Positions 1 to 12,600 are shown, numbered from the stretch's first letter. The stretch: DNA of 64,000 bases from Elephas maximus indicus (GCF_024166365.1 NC_064828.1:53733254-53797253); one strand, 5' to 3'. A program made the numbers and translations. The notes: generated by a model from the sequence alone, not told the origin.

Positions 1-769
1 GATCAGTCACACCGCAGTGGTGATGGTTATACACCTTTTTTTTTTTTTTTTTTAAAGTAAAGTAAGACAAGGCTTCAACAAGTAGAAATTCTAATAAGGA
101 AATATAATATAGAAACAAGTGAAAATTATTGCGTTGAAAAGCATAATAACTAAAATGAATAATTTATTGTATGAGCTCAATCACAGATTTGACATGGCAG
201 AAGAATGAATCAGTGAACTTAACTTCAATCAATAGAAATTACACATCTGAAGAGCATCGAGAAAAAAAATGACGAATTTATAAAAGCTGTCTTCTAGGTC
301 ATCAGCAGGCAAGGCAATAAGTAACCTCCTGAGATACTCATTGACCTAGGACACCTGGCAATTCTGTAAGTTAGGAAGGGTGGCTATTCTATAATTTCTG
401 CCTCTAAACTCACCGTGGTTTAACTCCAGTTATCAATAGTAGTTCAAAACAAAACACAGTTCTAAACCGCCTCCGAATCAATGCATGGAGCAGGAGTAGG
501 AGTCTGTACGCGGGACAATCAAACCAGGGATATGTAAAAATACTGACCAGACTTGCCTGGCTATTCTTCACTCAAGTTAAAATGACGGACAGTGATGGTT
601 GAAATGAGACTTGCTAGTGACCACAATACGTCCTGGAAGATTTCCTCAAATTTATCTTGTAACACTTTTATTATAGTTTTCACATATTTTACCAAGTTTT
701 TGTTTTTTATTAGCCCAAACGATAGAAAGAGTCTAGGGATACAACTGCTTATTTTTCTTCTGTTTTTTA
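1..769. other. Unassigned AT-rich sequence
   Basis: I recognise no gene or repeat family here. There is a T-run near 37-53. The short open frames have no familiar motif and look like chance. Confidence 0.4.
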
Positions 770-965
770 GTCCCTATCCTGGTGGTGAAGTTGGTTAAGT
801 GCTTGGCTCCTAACCAATGGGTCTGCAGTTTGAACCCACCAGCTGCTTCCCAGTTGGCTTCTGTACAAATTTCAGCACTGGCAGCCCTATGGGGCAGTTC
901 TACTCTGTCCTGTAGGTTACCATGAGTCAAGGACAGTGGGTTTGGTTTGGTTTGATTTGGTTCCA
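770..965 (+). mobile_element. AfroSINE-type tRNA-derived SINE
   Basis: The copy starts with the CCTGGTGGT head and has the tRNA-like stretch with a B-box-like segment (GTTTGAACCCACC). Next come the body GGGGCAGTTCTACTCTGTCC and a tail GTGGGTTTGGTTTGG. It is the longer body variant and diverged, so fairly old. No clear target duplication was found. Confidence 0.85.
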
Positions 966-1479
966 CCCCCACTTCCAGAGGCATCTGATGACATCAGTTC
1001 CTGAATGCTCTGAGAATTCGACAGTAAAAATCGTGCTGACTTTTTTCTGAACTATCAGCTATGGACTTGATTTCTGTATCAGTCAAGTTCTTTATCATTC
1101 ATCTTTTGTCTTTCTTGTTTTCTAAAATTCTGTTGCTATTTTCTCCTCCTATGTTCACCTTTGCTTATTCCCCCCCCTTAAATTCTTTTTTTTTTTTAAT
1201 TTTAGTGGGATTTTGAAAAGGTGCAAAATTAGATGAAAGTATTTGATTTGCTAATAAGCTTCTGTTACTTGCACTTCAGTGAAACATTGCTTATCAAGAT
1301 CTTCAGCATCCGCCTTGTTGACAAAGTCTGTATTTCTCATCCTTAACCTACTAAAATGCTCAGCAGTATACTACCCCATTGAACATTCTACCCTTAATTA
1401 TGCTTTAGGTTTCTGTAAAAATATATTCTCTTATTCTCCTTCTTACCTCACGACTATTCCTTCAAATTTTCTTTATTAT
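966..1479. other. Unassigned stretch
   Basis: This is pyrimidine-rich DNA with C and T homopolymers near 1170-1200. No coding or repeat signal that I recognise. Confidence 0.4.
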
Positions 1480-2485
1480 ATCCTCTCCTTCTGCCGTATC
1501 TCTCAATGTTGTTCCTCAGGACTTGATCCTGAAGGTCTGCTCCAGTCTCTTTATATTTTCTTCTCAGTTGATTTCATTAGTTCGTACAGTTTATGTATTA
1601 ACAATATGTTGAGGCTTGTTAAATGTATTTGTAGCCCAGACCTATCTTCTGATTCTCAGATTCACTAATTTCTAACTTGATATTACTCCTTGAATTTCTC
1701 ATGGCTGTTTTATATTCAACATCTCCAAAGCAGAACACTTGATTTTGTTCCCCAAACCTGGTCCCACTGACAACGATTCTTCTCCATTTAAGCAACTGCC
1801 CAACATTCACTCAATTTTTCTAACCAGACATTTCAGGGTCACTTTTCATTCTTTTCTTTCCTCATCTTTTACGTCAATCCATGAAAAATTCTGGTCAATT
1901 CAACCTCCAAAATATATATTTTGATCTCCACTGTGATAAATCTAGCACTAATCACTATTTATTGCCTGGTCTGCCAAAAAACAAAACAACTAATTGAATA
2001 AACAAAAACCATATGTTACTTTGCTTCTATTGTTTCACTCTAACTTCTGTTATTAAATTGCAGCCACACATTCTTCTAGTTCTTCAAGCACATAAAGGTA
2101 TTTTCCCCTCAGGGCCTCTGTTCATCTTGTTCCATTAAGCTGGAAAACTCTTTGCTCCTCACTCTCACTTTTCATATGATTAGAAATATTTTATTCTTAC
2201 TATGATACATCCTCAAGGAGGACTTCTCTTTCTAGTCCATTTACTGTAACACATGTTTTATATACTCACATAATTATTTTCTTTTTCAACTTCTTGTTTC
2301 CTTCATAACATTTATATTTCTCATTAATTGGTTTGCTTACATTTTTCAACCCACCCATAAAATTTTAAGGTCCTGGTGACATAGACTATGTCTCTCTTGG
2401 TCATTGATTTTTACCCAGTGCCTAGGATACTGCCAATGCATAAGAGGCTCTCAATAAATATTCGTGTGAATAAATGAATCATGTA
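1480..2485 (+). mobile_element. L2 LINE, 3' portion (sense)
   Basis: About 1 kb follows the order of the L2 3' region as I recall it. It runs from a degraded C-terminal ORF2 area (AGCCCAGACCTATCTTCTGA at about 1633; CAAAGCAGAACACTTGATTT at about 1727; CAACCTCCAAAATAT at about 1901) through a CCTCAGGGCCTCTG block. It ends in the typical CTCAATAAATATTC with a GAATAAATGAATC tail at about 2450-2480. It carries no usable frame and predates placental radiation. A computed alignment would fix the 5' edge. Confidence 0.75.
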
Positions 2486-3759
2486 AATGCAAAGTAAATT
2501 AGAATTATTTCCCTATGAAAAGAATTCATGTTTATTTTTGAGATTGCTCTTATTCTTATCAGTACCTTAATTTTGATATGCAGAAGTGGGTTTTAGAAAA
2601 GAGGTGGGCAAATTTATGTAGGTACCAAGGAACAGAAAAGATCCTAGGAACGAAGAGATTGAGACCTAATCCACTTCTATTTTGAAGTTCACAATTATCA
2701 GAAATCTCTGATGAACTAGAAAGAAGGGAAATCTCTGATGGCTCTGAAAGAGCTCATATGAGAACTCATCGTGGAGAAGAAAGTCTGGACTGTATAACCT
2801 TGCTCAATGTGACAGTCTAAATGATTATGGGAGGAACGGTAGATCTTACACAGCATGTGGTGGAATTCGAAATCCTTCTTGAACTGGTCACTTGGAAAGC
2901 TTTAAATTCATTATCCGAGAACGTGAAGGAGAGCATTAACTAAAGAGGTACCAGAGTACGCTAGGCTACAACCAGGGTCACTTTTCTGAATGTTTTAATT
3001 TTTCTCACTGACTTAACCACCTCCCACATAGTGCTCATGGAGCTACAAGACCTATGAACAGGAGCTTCTGGAGGCAGTGATTTAGAAGGAAGTACATGGG
3101 TTGCTGCAAAAAGCATGTTTAGATACATAAAATACAAATATAAGTTGGTATCTGAACTTGCTGAATTGTAAGTTATGATATTGTTAATTTGCACGGAAAA
3201 GAGTACAGGACTAAGCAAAACTTACTACTATCCATAATACCCAAACCCTCCAGGAAGAACTAATCCCCTGTATGTTCTGCTCCCAGAGCACTTTGTATAC
3301 TTTGTATAGATTCTATTGGTTATGACTTAGGACAAGTTTTGTTTTGTTTTGTTTTGTTTGTCTTTCTTGCTGTAATTTAAAGTTCAACAGGAGAAGCTCT
3401 GTGTTTTAATCATTTTTATTTTAGTGTTGCCGGCACTGTTTTTCAGCAAATACTAGTTAGAAGAAGTAATCAAGGACTACCTGTGACTATTCAATCCTAC
3501 CTTGGCAAATTTACCACTGTTCCTAAAGTCACCATTTCAGTAGAGGTTTCCTTGTTCTTCTAACCCTGTGATCTCCTGCAAAATGACTTTTGATATCACC
3601 TAACATAGACAGAGACTAGCTTTCCCAACCTATCTGAAGCAATCTGATATTTACACATTTGTAAAACTTGAAGACAATATTGCTTCTCTTACTCTGTGAA
3701 TCCAGAAAAAATATTTTGGAGTTAGTTTCAGCAAAATTGGCTGATATCTACTTGGTATT
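2486..3759. other. Unassigned stretch with short (TTTTG)n run
   Basis: No gene or family recognised. A pure GTTTT microsatellite lies at about 3335-3360. Short open frames here have no recognisable motif. Confidence 0.4.
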
Positions 3760-4722
3760 AGATTCGGACAGAATGAGGGGATACTTCATGGTTTAAAATC
3801 AGGAAAAGTGTGCGTCAGGGTTGTATCGTTTCACCATGCTTAGTTCAATCTATACGCTCTGCAAATAATCCGAGAAGCTGGGCTATATGGAGAAGAACAT
3901 GTTATCAGGATTGGTGGAAGACTCAATATCAACCTGTGATATGCAGCCTGATAAGCAACCTGTTATTGCTTGCTGAAAGCAAAAAAGACCTGAAGCACTC
4001 ACTAATGAAGATCCAAGACTACAGCCTTCAGTAGGGATTACACCTCAACATTAAGAAAACGAAAATCCTCACAACTGGACCAATAAGCAACATCATGATA
4101 AACAGAGAAAATACTGAAGTTATTAAGGATTTCGTTTTACTTGGATTCACAATCAACACCCATGGAAATAGCAGTCAAGAAATCAAATGTTGTATTGCAC
4201 TGGGCAAATCTGCTGCAAAAGACTTCTTTAAAGTGTTGAAAAGCAAAGATTTTACTTTGAAGACTAAGGTGCACCTGACACAAACCATGATATTTTCAAT
4301 CACCTCATATGCATGGGTGCATATGAATAAGGAAGACCAAAGAAGAATTGATTTCTTTGAATTACAGTGTTGGTGATGAATATTGAATATACAATGGACT
4401 ACCAGAAGAATGAATAGATCGGTCTTGGAGGAAGTGCAGCCAGAGTCCACCTTGGAAGAGAGGATGGCAAGACTTCTTCTCACATACTTTGGACATATTA
4501 TTAGGAAGGACCAATCCCCGGAGAACGACATCATACTTGGTAAGATAGAGGATCAGTAAAAAAGAGGAACACCCTCGACGAGCTGGGTTGACACAGTGGC
4601 TGCAACAATGGGCTAAACATAGCAATTATTGTGAGGATGGCACAGAATCAGGCAGTGTTTCTGTTTTACCTGGGATCGCTATGAGTCGGAACCAACTAGA
4701 GGGCATCTAACAGCAACAACAG
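3760..4722 (+). mobile_element. RTE (BovB-like) LINE, 5'-truncated copy
   Basis: The copy begins inside the reverse transcriptase region (TTCGGACAGAATGAGGGGATA) and runs to the family 3' end (ATGAGTCGGAACC, then CATCTAACAGCAACAAC). It aligns by eye with the larger copy at about 25200-26173. The YADD-box area is decayed, and an in-frame TAG follows CTTCAG near 4031. Translated remnants of the connection and C-terminal regions are visible at 4095-4376 but broken. It is non-functional. Confidence 0.9.
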
Positions 4723-5463
4723 AGTCATTATCAGATGCTTCCAACTTAGATAGTTATGGACAAGTCTCTCAAAATCAGATATTCACACCCAATTTACTTT
4801 CATTTGTAGCTCCATTCAGTCCTGTTTTAGTGCTTATAAGCCAGGAAATATCCCAAATTTTTCATATTCTAAATTACATTCTAATATCTAAGATGAACTC
4901 CTAATTCATCTATTGTCAAATATTTTGCCTCATAATGAATGCAAAGAGCCAATTACCCAAGTTCTCACAACCACTTTGGCCTAATGGTGCCTGTAAATAA
5001 TGCATTTCCATAATGAGCAATATTTATAAAAGCCAATTACTGCTAATATGGATGACCTTTTGGCATCAAGTAAGTTAATAACCTTTGAAATGTGGACCAG
5101 ATTACATAGTGCTAAAGCAAAACTTAGGTGTAATAGAAACCAGGCCCCTTGTATATGTAAGAATAAAGGCTATTTCCTATTTTGGCTGTACTTTTAAAGA
5201 AGTGTTAATCAGACATGTGATTTGAATTCCAAAATTAATTCTGTTTCATTTTCAAATAGAAAAGAAATCATGGGGAAATAATTAAAACTAGATGCAAGAG
5301 CCTTAATTTTACAAATTAATTAATTTCTAATGAAACAAATTAACTTTCACATTAAATATTAAGATTCAGACATTTTCAAAGTATTAGTTTGCTAAAGGTC
5401 ATATGTAGTGTACCTGAACAGACAGCTACAGGTTTGTTGAGTTTTCGTTGATTCATGTGTACT
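4723..5463. other. Unassigned AT-rich stretch
   Basis: No coding or repeat signal recognised by eye. Confidence 0.35.
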
Positions 5464-5526
5464 TAAAAAAAAACCTAGCACTGTCGAGTCGATTCAGACT
5501 CATAGCGACCCTACAGGACAGAGTAA
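5464..5526 (-). mobile_element. AfroSINE fragment, 3' end only
   Basis: Reading the minus strand, this is only the final ~60 bases of the SINE (CTGTCGAGTCGATTCAGACT on plus). It is a strongly 5'-truncated insertion with its A/T tail at 5464-5473. Confidence 0.8.
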
Positions 5527-6101
5527 CATATATAAATGATTATTAATAATAATGATTAACCAGGCTGAATTTTTAAATTTTTTTTAAGTGGCCAAAATAC
5601 AATATCTCCCAAAATTCACTATTTTATATTATGGTATAAAACTAATTTATTTAGCCTGGTGCTGGCAGAACTAGAGCTCATTCTATCAAGGCACTTTTAT
5701 TTCTCTACATTGCATTTAAAATTGATTATTTACATTTATATATGATCTAAAATGGCAGCCTACCTGTGATGAGATAAAGTAATACAACCACAGAATTGTT
5801 TGTGTTGTAACGGTAAATCACTAATGCAAAATATATGGGAATCTGGTTTTGGTTCACTGCTGTCCTCTCTCCTACTTGAATTATTTAGGAGTCAAAATTC
5901 AATTCTCTAAAACGTGAATTATTTTCAATGGTATACTGAATGATTTTCAGCACTGATAACATTACCATAGATTTGCTTTCTCCTATGATGACTAACTCTA
6001 GATGAAATTGACACTGTCAATCGGAAGAGGAAGATGAAATAGTTATTTTGAGTAATCTGCTTACATTTTCAGCTCTGCCTCTTAGTGAATTTATGCACAG
6101 G
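5527..6101. other. Unassigned AT-rich stretch
   Basis: No recognisable gene or repeat. Confidence 0.35.
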
Positions 6102-6115
6102 TGTAGGATTTACAC

Positions 6116-6285
6116 TAAACCCTGGTGGCGTAGTGGTTAAGAGCTACAGCTGCTAACCAAAAGGTCGGCTGTTTGAATCCACCAGGCTGTCCTTGAAAAC
6201 CCCATGGGGCGGTTCTACTCTGTCCTATAGGGTTGCTACGAGTCAGAATTGACTCAATGGCAACGGGCTTGGTTTTAGTTTTGCC
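6116..6285 (+). mobile_element. AfroSINE, short variant, inside LTR copy 1
   Basis: Complete SINE: CCTGGTGGCGTAGTGGTTAA head, B-box-like GTTTGAATCC, CTCTGTCCTATAGGG, then ACTCAATGGCAACGGGCTTGG tail. It lies within the first ~20 bases of the LTR. Confidence 0.9.
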
Positions 6286-6374
6286 TGAAGTAATTTGGTC
6301 TTTGTCCTTGGTTCCTAAGAGATAATTCTAAATCCTTGGAATTTCCTGAGTAATTGAGATGCCTCTGTTACCTC

Positions 6375-6525
6375 TGGAGCCCTGATGGTAGACTGGTTAA
6401 GAGCTTGGCTGCTAACCAAAAGGTCAGCAGTTGGAATCCACCAACCTCTCCTTGGAAACCCGATGGGGGCAGTTCTACTCTGTCCTATGGTGTTGGAATT
6501 GACACAGTAGATTTGTTTTTTTCTT
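6375..6525 (+). mobile_element. AfroSINE, short variant, inside LTR copy 1
   Basis: SINE head and body are present, but the region before the tail has lost the GTCGCTATGAGTC block (TCCTATGGTGTTGGAATTGAC). The flanks TGTTACCT (before) and TGTTACCT (after, near 6530) look like an 8-bp target duplication. Confidence 0.85.
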
Positions 6526-7250
6526 GTTGTTGTTACCTATAGACATTTAAGGGTCACTGAGACCACACCACAGAGTTTATGCTAATGAGATGACTCAGGC
6601 TTGGGCTGCCCAGGCCAGAAAGATTAGCTTGTAATGTGATGAGCTGACCTCAGGGAAGATGGGCTGATTCAATCAATCCTGACTAAATGATGAGGCACCA
6701 ATAAAGGCTCTGAACACCAAAGCTCCATGGACATCCTGGTTGGTGAAAGACATCACTACGCCTAGGAGGGTTGCGTGTCCCTTTTTGAGACATGGAAGCT
6801 TCACCTTGAGAACCTTTCCAGACTTTTTCCTAGGCATCTTTTCTTTATATTGATCCTGAGTTGTATCCCTTTTGCTATAATAAACTGTTACTGTAAACAT
6901 GGTGCTTACCATGAGTTCTGTGAGTTGTAGTGAATTATTGAACCCAACGGAGCAGTGGGAGTCAGTAGGTCAAAAGTGAGGAGTTGGGGTTGCTCCAAGC
7001 TTTTGGTTGGTAACCTGACAGAGTAGAAGGAACTCCCAAATTTGTAGCTAGCGGGTCAGAAGTGAGAGTATCATAAGGACTCCAAGCTTGTGGCTAGTGT
7101 CTGAGGTCTTGGGCAGACTTGGCAGTTCTGGTGCCCTTTTGCTTGTGATACCTGACCTGGCTCCAGGTGGTTAGGATCAGAGGAAAAAGTGATACATGTG
7201 CTGCTGGTATCAGAACAGAAGTGGCAGAGAAGTGAGAATTTGATATTTTC

Positions 7251-8075
7251 CACTTGCCAGGTGAACAGAAACTTTGCAGTTACTCAGTGATTATACAGGC
7301 CCACTCCTTGGCCCTCATCCATGGCAGCACATGCTGTTATCCCATCCTCATTCATCTATCTGCTATGTAACTTATTTTACTCCTAACAAAATCACATATA
7401 TCAAATTTACTCAACACTTTGCTTTGGTAACAACCACATAATGTAGCAAAATGGTTGTGATAATTTAATTTTTTAAAGATCTGTCTATGTGCAAGTCCCT
7501 GAAAGATACTTAGATGAGTTAGAAATTTACTTTCTCAAGGCACTGGAAATCTAGTGACAGAGGAACAAGTACAGCAGGCAAAGAATAGTAAGTGTTAAAG
7601 GTGAGAATGGTGATGGTAATGCCAGTCCTTATTTATTGATTCCTGATTTGGTGAAAGGCACTACTCAAAGATTTTTACAAGGGAACACAAGTGATAAAAA
7701 AAAAAAAAAAAAAAGATTTTTTCATCTGAGTCATCTGGAAAGGTATCACGAACACTTTGTCATCTCTTTATTCTGAAGAAAGGCTAAAATCTCTATCAGT
7801 AGAAATGAAATGGAAAGACTTCAGAGGGAGCTGGGGGTATTTCAAAGGAGGTGATTTGAAAGTGATAATAAAATGGCAAACCCCTGATAAATTAGGATAA
7901 ATCCAGACATCATAAAATGTTTACACTGGAAAATAACAAGGATAAATCCCAGAAATAGGATAAAAAGTGTTCTGGGCATTGAAACATGCTGATACCTGTA
8001 CTGAGGTGGGGTTTGTTGAGTCCATGTAGGCCAAGAAAACCTTAAGATGAAACAATTGTTTTAGTAAGCATATAG
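7251..8075. other. Mostly unassigned; possible L2 fragment; poly(A)
   Basis: Sequence at about 7480-7610 resembles the minus-strand L2 3' region (CTCAAGGCACTGGAAATCTAG), with low confidence. An A-run lies at about 7697-7713. Nothing else recognised. Confidence 0.35.
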
Positions 8076-8086
8076 TATTAGTGGAA

Positions 8087-8279
8087 GGGAGCCCCGGTGA
8101 CACAGTGGTTAAAGCACTCAGCTGTTAACCAAAAGGTTGGTGGTTCAAACTCACCAGCCACTCTGCGGAAAGATGTGGCAGTCTGCTTCCTTAAAGATTT
8201 ACAAACTTGGCAGTTCTACTCTGTCCAATAGGGTCGCTGTGAGTCAGAATCCACTCGGCAGTGGGTTTGGCTTTTGGAA
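8087..8279 (+). mobile_element. AfroSINE, long variant, with target duplication
   Basis: Head GAGCCCCGGTGACACAGTGG, long-variant block GATGTGGCAGTCTGCTTCC, and tail GGCAGTGGGTTTGGCTTTTG. Flanked by perfect 11-bp copies of TATTAGTGGAA at 8076-8086 and 8280-8290. Confidence 0.95.
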
Positions 8280-8397
8280 TATTAGTGGAAACAATGTTTG
8301 ATAAAGTAGCATGATGACCATGGCACTGTCAATCAGAAGAAGAAGACAGAGCGTAACAGCTGATGGTACACATTTGCACAAAACTACATCTATATTT

Positions 8398-8519
8398 GGA
8401 AACCCTAGTGGTATACTGGTTAAGTACTACAGTTGTTAACCAAAAGGTCGGCAGTTCAAATCCACCAGGCACTCCTTGGAAGCTCTATGGGGCAGTTCTA
8501 CTCTGTCCTATAGGGTCAC
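8398..8519 (+). mobile_element. AfroSINE lacking its 3' tail
   Basis: The head and body run from GGAAACCCTAGTGG to TCCTATAGGGTCAC and then stop. The terminal GCTATGAGTCGG... block and tail are absent. CTATATTT occurs directly before (8390-8397) and after (8520-8527), consistent with an insertion that ended at this point. Confidence 0.85.
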
Positions 8520-8527
8520 CTATATTT

Positions 8528-9399
8528 AGTACTCTAGGTCTTCAGTTTTAAGGTAGAGTTTAAATCTAGTCCTGGGGACACTCCCTCATCATGAGGGATA
8601 GGCATTTTTTGAAAATAATTATAAAAGGGATAAATTTTAGACAAAACATGATGTCAGACCAATAATTATTCATAAAACAGGCTTTGCAGCATTTTTAATA
8701 GCCATCTTCCATGCAACACATCTATGTCATCTATGCATAGTGTAAAACCTTTTCCTTTTATAGATTATTTTCCACATATTAACTCTTTTGCAAGGTTTTG
8801 TTTTTATCATCAAAAAAAATTCTGTAGAATGTACTGAAAAATATATACTATCAAAATTGAATACAGTAGGTGATGATGTTAGTACTTTTCTCCCCAGACC
8901 TTTCTTGTTTGACCATTTCTCAATTTTGTAACTTTTCAGAATGCTTCCCCAAATTTTTAAGTTTGAGTTCAGTAGGCTGAAATGCTGCAGAGGCAGCTAA
9001 CTTGTAACTCAAAGCCTGAAGACTATGTCAGGATCAAACATCTTTAAAAAACCAGCTGAAGGCAAGAGGGAGAAAAAAATGGATCAAAATTTTTGTGTAT
9101 GTGCTATTTCCAGTGAAAACATCCCTATTACCTAAAAACCTCTGAACAGCAGTTAGCAGTCAATTCTGCAAGAGTCACTCCGTGACTAAGGGCAAAACCA
9201 AGGATCGCAATGCAGCAAAGTAAGTGTCACGCATTGGTGTTGGTGAGCACTAATAGCTAGGACTATATTAGGCTCTAAAGGCCACCATCTCATTTGTAAA
9301 CCCCTCCCTAGTCTACTTAAGCTCTATCTTCATTCTTTACAGCCTCTTCCCCACATGTACCAACAGATAAAACCTCCTTTCTATGTTTTTTGTTCTTTG
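8528..9399. other. Unassigned stretch
   Basis: AT-rich, no recognised element or coding signal. Confidence 0.35.
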
Positions 9400-9770
9400 T
9401 AATCTTTTTATTTAAACGCAACATAATACAGAAAAATGAACAATTTATAAGTAAACCGTTCATTCAGTTTTCAAAGTGAATACGTCTTTGTAGACCACAT
9501 CTGGATCAAGGGCAGAATATTCTAACATTCCAGAAACGCCTCTTCCTTATCCCCTTCCAATGTAACTATTTCCTGACTTCTAAAACCAGTTATTTTACCC
9601 ATTTTTTGAACTTTATAAAAAGGTAATCATACAGTACACACATTATGTGTTTGGCTTCTATCAATCAACATATTTGTTAGATTCATCTGTATTCTTGCCT
9701 ATCATTGTAGTTCCTTCATTTGCATTGCTAGGTAGCATAGCACAATTTATCTATGCATGCTACTGCCATC
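9400..9770 (-). mobile_element. Old L1 3' region (antisense)
   Basis: The plus strand follows the familiar antisense L1M-type 3' end: AAGTGAATACGTCTTTGTAG, then CCTGACTTCTAAAACC, TTTTTGAACTTTATAAAAAG and GTGTTTGGCTTC...CAATCAACAT. Divergent, no open frame. Confidence 0.6.
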
Positions 9771-10465
9771 CTGATACTTTGTTTTCGTATTTACTCATTA
9801 AAACAAAACAAACAAACTTCTAAAGAACATACCAACATGCACAAGTGCTTCAGGTTGCAGCCAACTCTAAAGCATGAAATGTCCATTTCTCCCTTTTTAA
9901 TGGATATATTCAAATTACTAAAATGTCATGACAATGAAAAGACAATACGTTTCTTTTTATTTTAATAAGTACTAGCTACCAATCCTAGTTCTGAAAATGG
10001 TGACAAAATGCAGTTGCTAAATCATTAAATATGATAAGAAATACAGACAAATTTCCTATAGATATTTTCAGCAGTTGACAATGATTATCTGTGATCAATA
10101 TAATTAGCCGGGTTTACTCAGAGTACAAAATCTCACTTCAAGTACAGAAACAGGTCTGGAATATACTTTGTTGATTAACAATTCCTCTCAGTGATATGTG
10201 TTTAGTAGACCTTATACTGGTCAGATGCATGTAAAATTCTCTATTTACCTAAAAATAAGCCATTTGAATATTTGCTTTTTACTTGCTTATACCATGCATG
10301 ACCTAGCCTTCCAGTCTCATTATAACTACTTCTTTGTGTGTTGATAGATATCTCTATAGAAACTGTCTTGAAAAGAACAGGAATATTTTTCATAAAAGAA
10401 ACTAGGAAGTATTAATTAAAATTGGGGTGGAAAAGTAATCTCTTTACCATACATATGTATTTACT
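9771..10465. other. Unassigned AT-rich stretch
   Basis: No recognised element. The 70-codon open frame starting at 9753 overlaps the L1 edge and is not a gene candidate. Confidence 0.35.
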
Positions 10466-10645
10466 AAAAACCAGTTGCCTTTGAGGTGACTTCGACTCAT
10501 AGAGACCCCAAGCATGTCAGAGTAGAACTGTGCTCCATAGAGTAGGTTACAAGGCTTTTCTTCTGAGGTACCTCTGTGTGGACTCAAACTTCCAGTTGAT
10601 TAGCACCCAAGCACATTAACTGTTTGTACCACTCAAGGGTTCCAT
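10466..10645 (-). mobile_element. Diverged AfroSINE (minus)
   Basis: Plus strand reads tail to head: ACTTCGACTCATAGAGACCC, AGAGTAGAACTGTGCTCCAT, then ACCACTCAAGGGTTCC. It belongs to an older, more diverged group than the neighbours at 8.1 and 12.2 kb. Confidence 0.8.
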
Positions 10646-12219
10646 GTATGTACATGCCCCCCTATAATGTATCCATAAAAGACTTTTAAGGGATATTTAC
10701 ATTATTGTTAAAAATTTTTTGTGTAATAATAATTTTGGGACATATTGAATTAAAGGTAGTCAAACATATTTGTCTACTACATGATGGTCAGGTTAATTTA
10801 ACTTGTTAATGCCCATTATGAATCTCTAAAAGAATTCTAAAAGTATGGCAATGTACATAATAAATCTCTACGAAGATGCAAGGGACAGGTGGATATACTA
10901 TCCCATTTATTAAGAATGTGAACATTCATTTCTTGTTATCTATTTAATTAGGAAACCAGATAGTATTCATAAGTGAAGGCTCCATCTGGGGGGTACTTCA
11001 GGGAGTATTTAAGAAAGAGATGCTAAGTTAGGTTTGACTAACCTTGCTTTTGCATATGGTTATCTTTTCCATTGGCCCTACTACATCAAAATATCCTAAG
11101 AGGATTTTTCACAATTTCAGCCCCCAGGGCCTAATCCCTGAAGAATCTTAACTAGGGAGAGGAATAAAGAAAAGACTTCTTTTATATTCCAATATTTTCT
11201 TCCATCTGGAGATAACTCAATTACTGTAACTCTTGGCCTTTCTTCATCTTCTACTCTTTTTTTCCCAGGGGAGTGATTCATCTGATTGGCCAATTTGGGA
11301 CAAATTAAATAGACATGCTCATTTTAGCTCTGTCCTTAATTCTGTTGTGAGTGAGTTTCCCCCAGGAAACAAGTGGGGCTGGCCTCATGGGCTTTCAACA
11401 TGTGGAGTCACACAGGACCTCTCACTGACAACAGTCATCTGGATTTAATGCTCTATTGCCGTCATCTAGAAAGTCTTGATAGTTTTATCTCTGAACTTGT
11501 ATTTTGAAAATGAAGTCTGATGAGAAAATGGAGCATGTGTACGAGCAAAGGAAATATGTGCTATGTGCATGTCCGCCATTGTTGTTGTTTCGTTTGCATA
11601 TAGCCTTTGCACTACCCCATGAGCATAGCATTACTTGACACACTATAGTACATTGGAGGTAAGAGAGACTCAAAGAGAGTTCAAGGTAAGTGTGTTATGT
11701 ATATGATTGAGGAAGTGTGAGAGCCAACAGCCCCAAAAAGTCATACCAAACCAAAACTTGCTTCTTCTAATGCAGAAAGGAGGCAGTGATATTCTAAGAA
11801 ACCTGAACAACCAACGAACCCCATTATATCCTTTCTTAGTTGTGTTACTTCCCTGTATTAGCCAACCACTGATGCTGCAAATGACATAAAAGGGAAGGGA
11901 AACATATGGTAACCTATAGTTCTTTCCCTTTCAGTCCTTCCTTACTCATCAGTAAGCCAAAGTCAGAGGGTGTTGGTAGAAAGTGCATGTATCAAGAAGT
12001 GAAATAAAAACAGTTGAGTTAGTTTTATGCAGCATTTCCGCTGTTATGGTAAGAACAAAATACATATGTATGTATGACTAAGAAATACAAACTGGGTAAT
12101 TTTGATAATTTTGTGTACAATTACGTTCTCTTTTACTTGCATTTAAAATTGGCTTTGTACAACATAAAGATGGAGGGTGCAATTTATGCTAATAATTTAA
12201 ATTGTTGATTTTTCTTTAC
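10646..12219. other. Unassigned stretch
   Basis: No gene or repeat family recognised over 1.5 kb. Open frames of 60-71 codons at 11233, 11485 and 11707 show no motif or partner signals. This may be unique intergenic or intronic DNA. Confidence 0.4.
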
Positions 12220-12232
12220 TTAGAATGACATT

Positions 12233-12444
12233 GAGGAGCCCTGGTGGTATAGTGGTTAAAGCACTCAGCTGCTAACTGAAAGGCTGGCGGCTTGAACCTA
12301 CCAGACTCTCCTGTAGGAGAAAGATCGTGGCAGTCTTCTTCTGTGAAGATGTATAGACTTGGAGACCCTATGTGGCAGTTCTACTCTGTCCTATAGGGCT
12401 GCTATGAGTCAGAATCAACCAGATGGTAGTAGGTTTGGCTTTTG
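12233..12444 (+). mobile_element. AfroSINE, long variant, with target duplication
   Basis: Head GGAGCCCTGGTGGTATAGTG, long-variant AGAAAGATCGTGGCAGTC block, and tail AGTAGGTTTGGCTTTTG. Flanked by 13-bp copies TTAGAATGACATT (12220-12232) and TTAGAATGACGTT (12445-12457), one mismatch. Confidence 0.95.
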
Positions 12445-12600
12445 TTAGAATGACGTTAAATGGCAAATTAAAAAAAAAAATACTACGACAAACTGAGACA
12501 ACAGAAGAAAAGACAAAGCTTTATATTTTAGCACATTCATGATTTTTTTTTTTCCTGCTTTTCAAACAAGGCACCTCATATTTTTCTTTTGTTCCCAGCC

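Larger units (their letters stand above)
6102..7250 (+). mobile_element. ERVL-type LTR (copy 1) with two nested SINEs
   Basis: Outside its two SINEs (6116-6285 and 6375-6525) this matches, in order, the reverse complement of 60162-61489. Shared landmarks are a TG start, GCCTGAAGTAATTTGG, CTTGGAATTTCC, CAGAGTTTATGCTAATGAG, a poly(A) signal AATAAA at 6879-6884, and TGCTGCTGGTATCAGAACAG near 7199. After the AATAAA there are two modules anchored on GGTCARAAGTGAG at 6968 and 7054. The end near 7222 has lost the LTR terminus and runs into a leader-like GCAGAGAAGTGAGAATTTG. This is a regulatory remnant with no coding content. ERVL assignment rests on the primer-binding-site-like sequence beside copy 2; the family name is not known to me. 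Confidence 0.65.

Noticed and set aside
1279-1668. 129-codon plus-strand open frame
   Set aside because: It runs into the L2 element, has no recognisable domain and sits in low-complexity pyrimidine-rich DNA.
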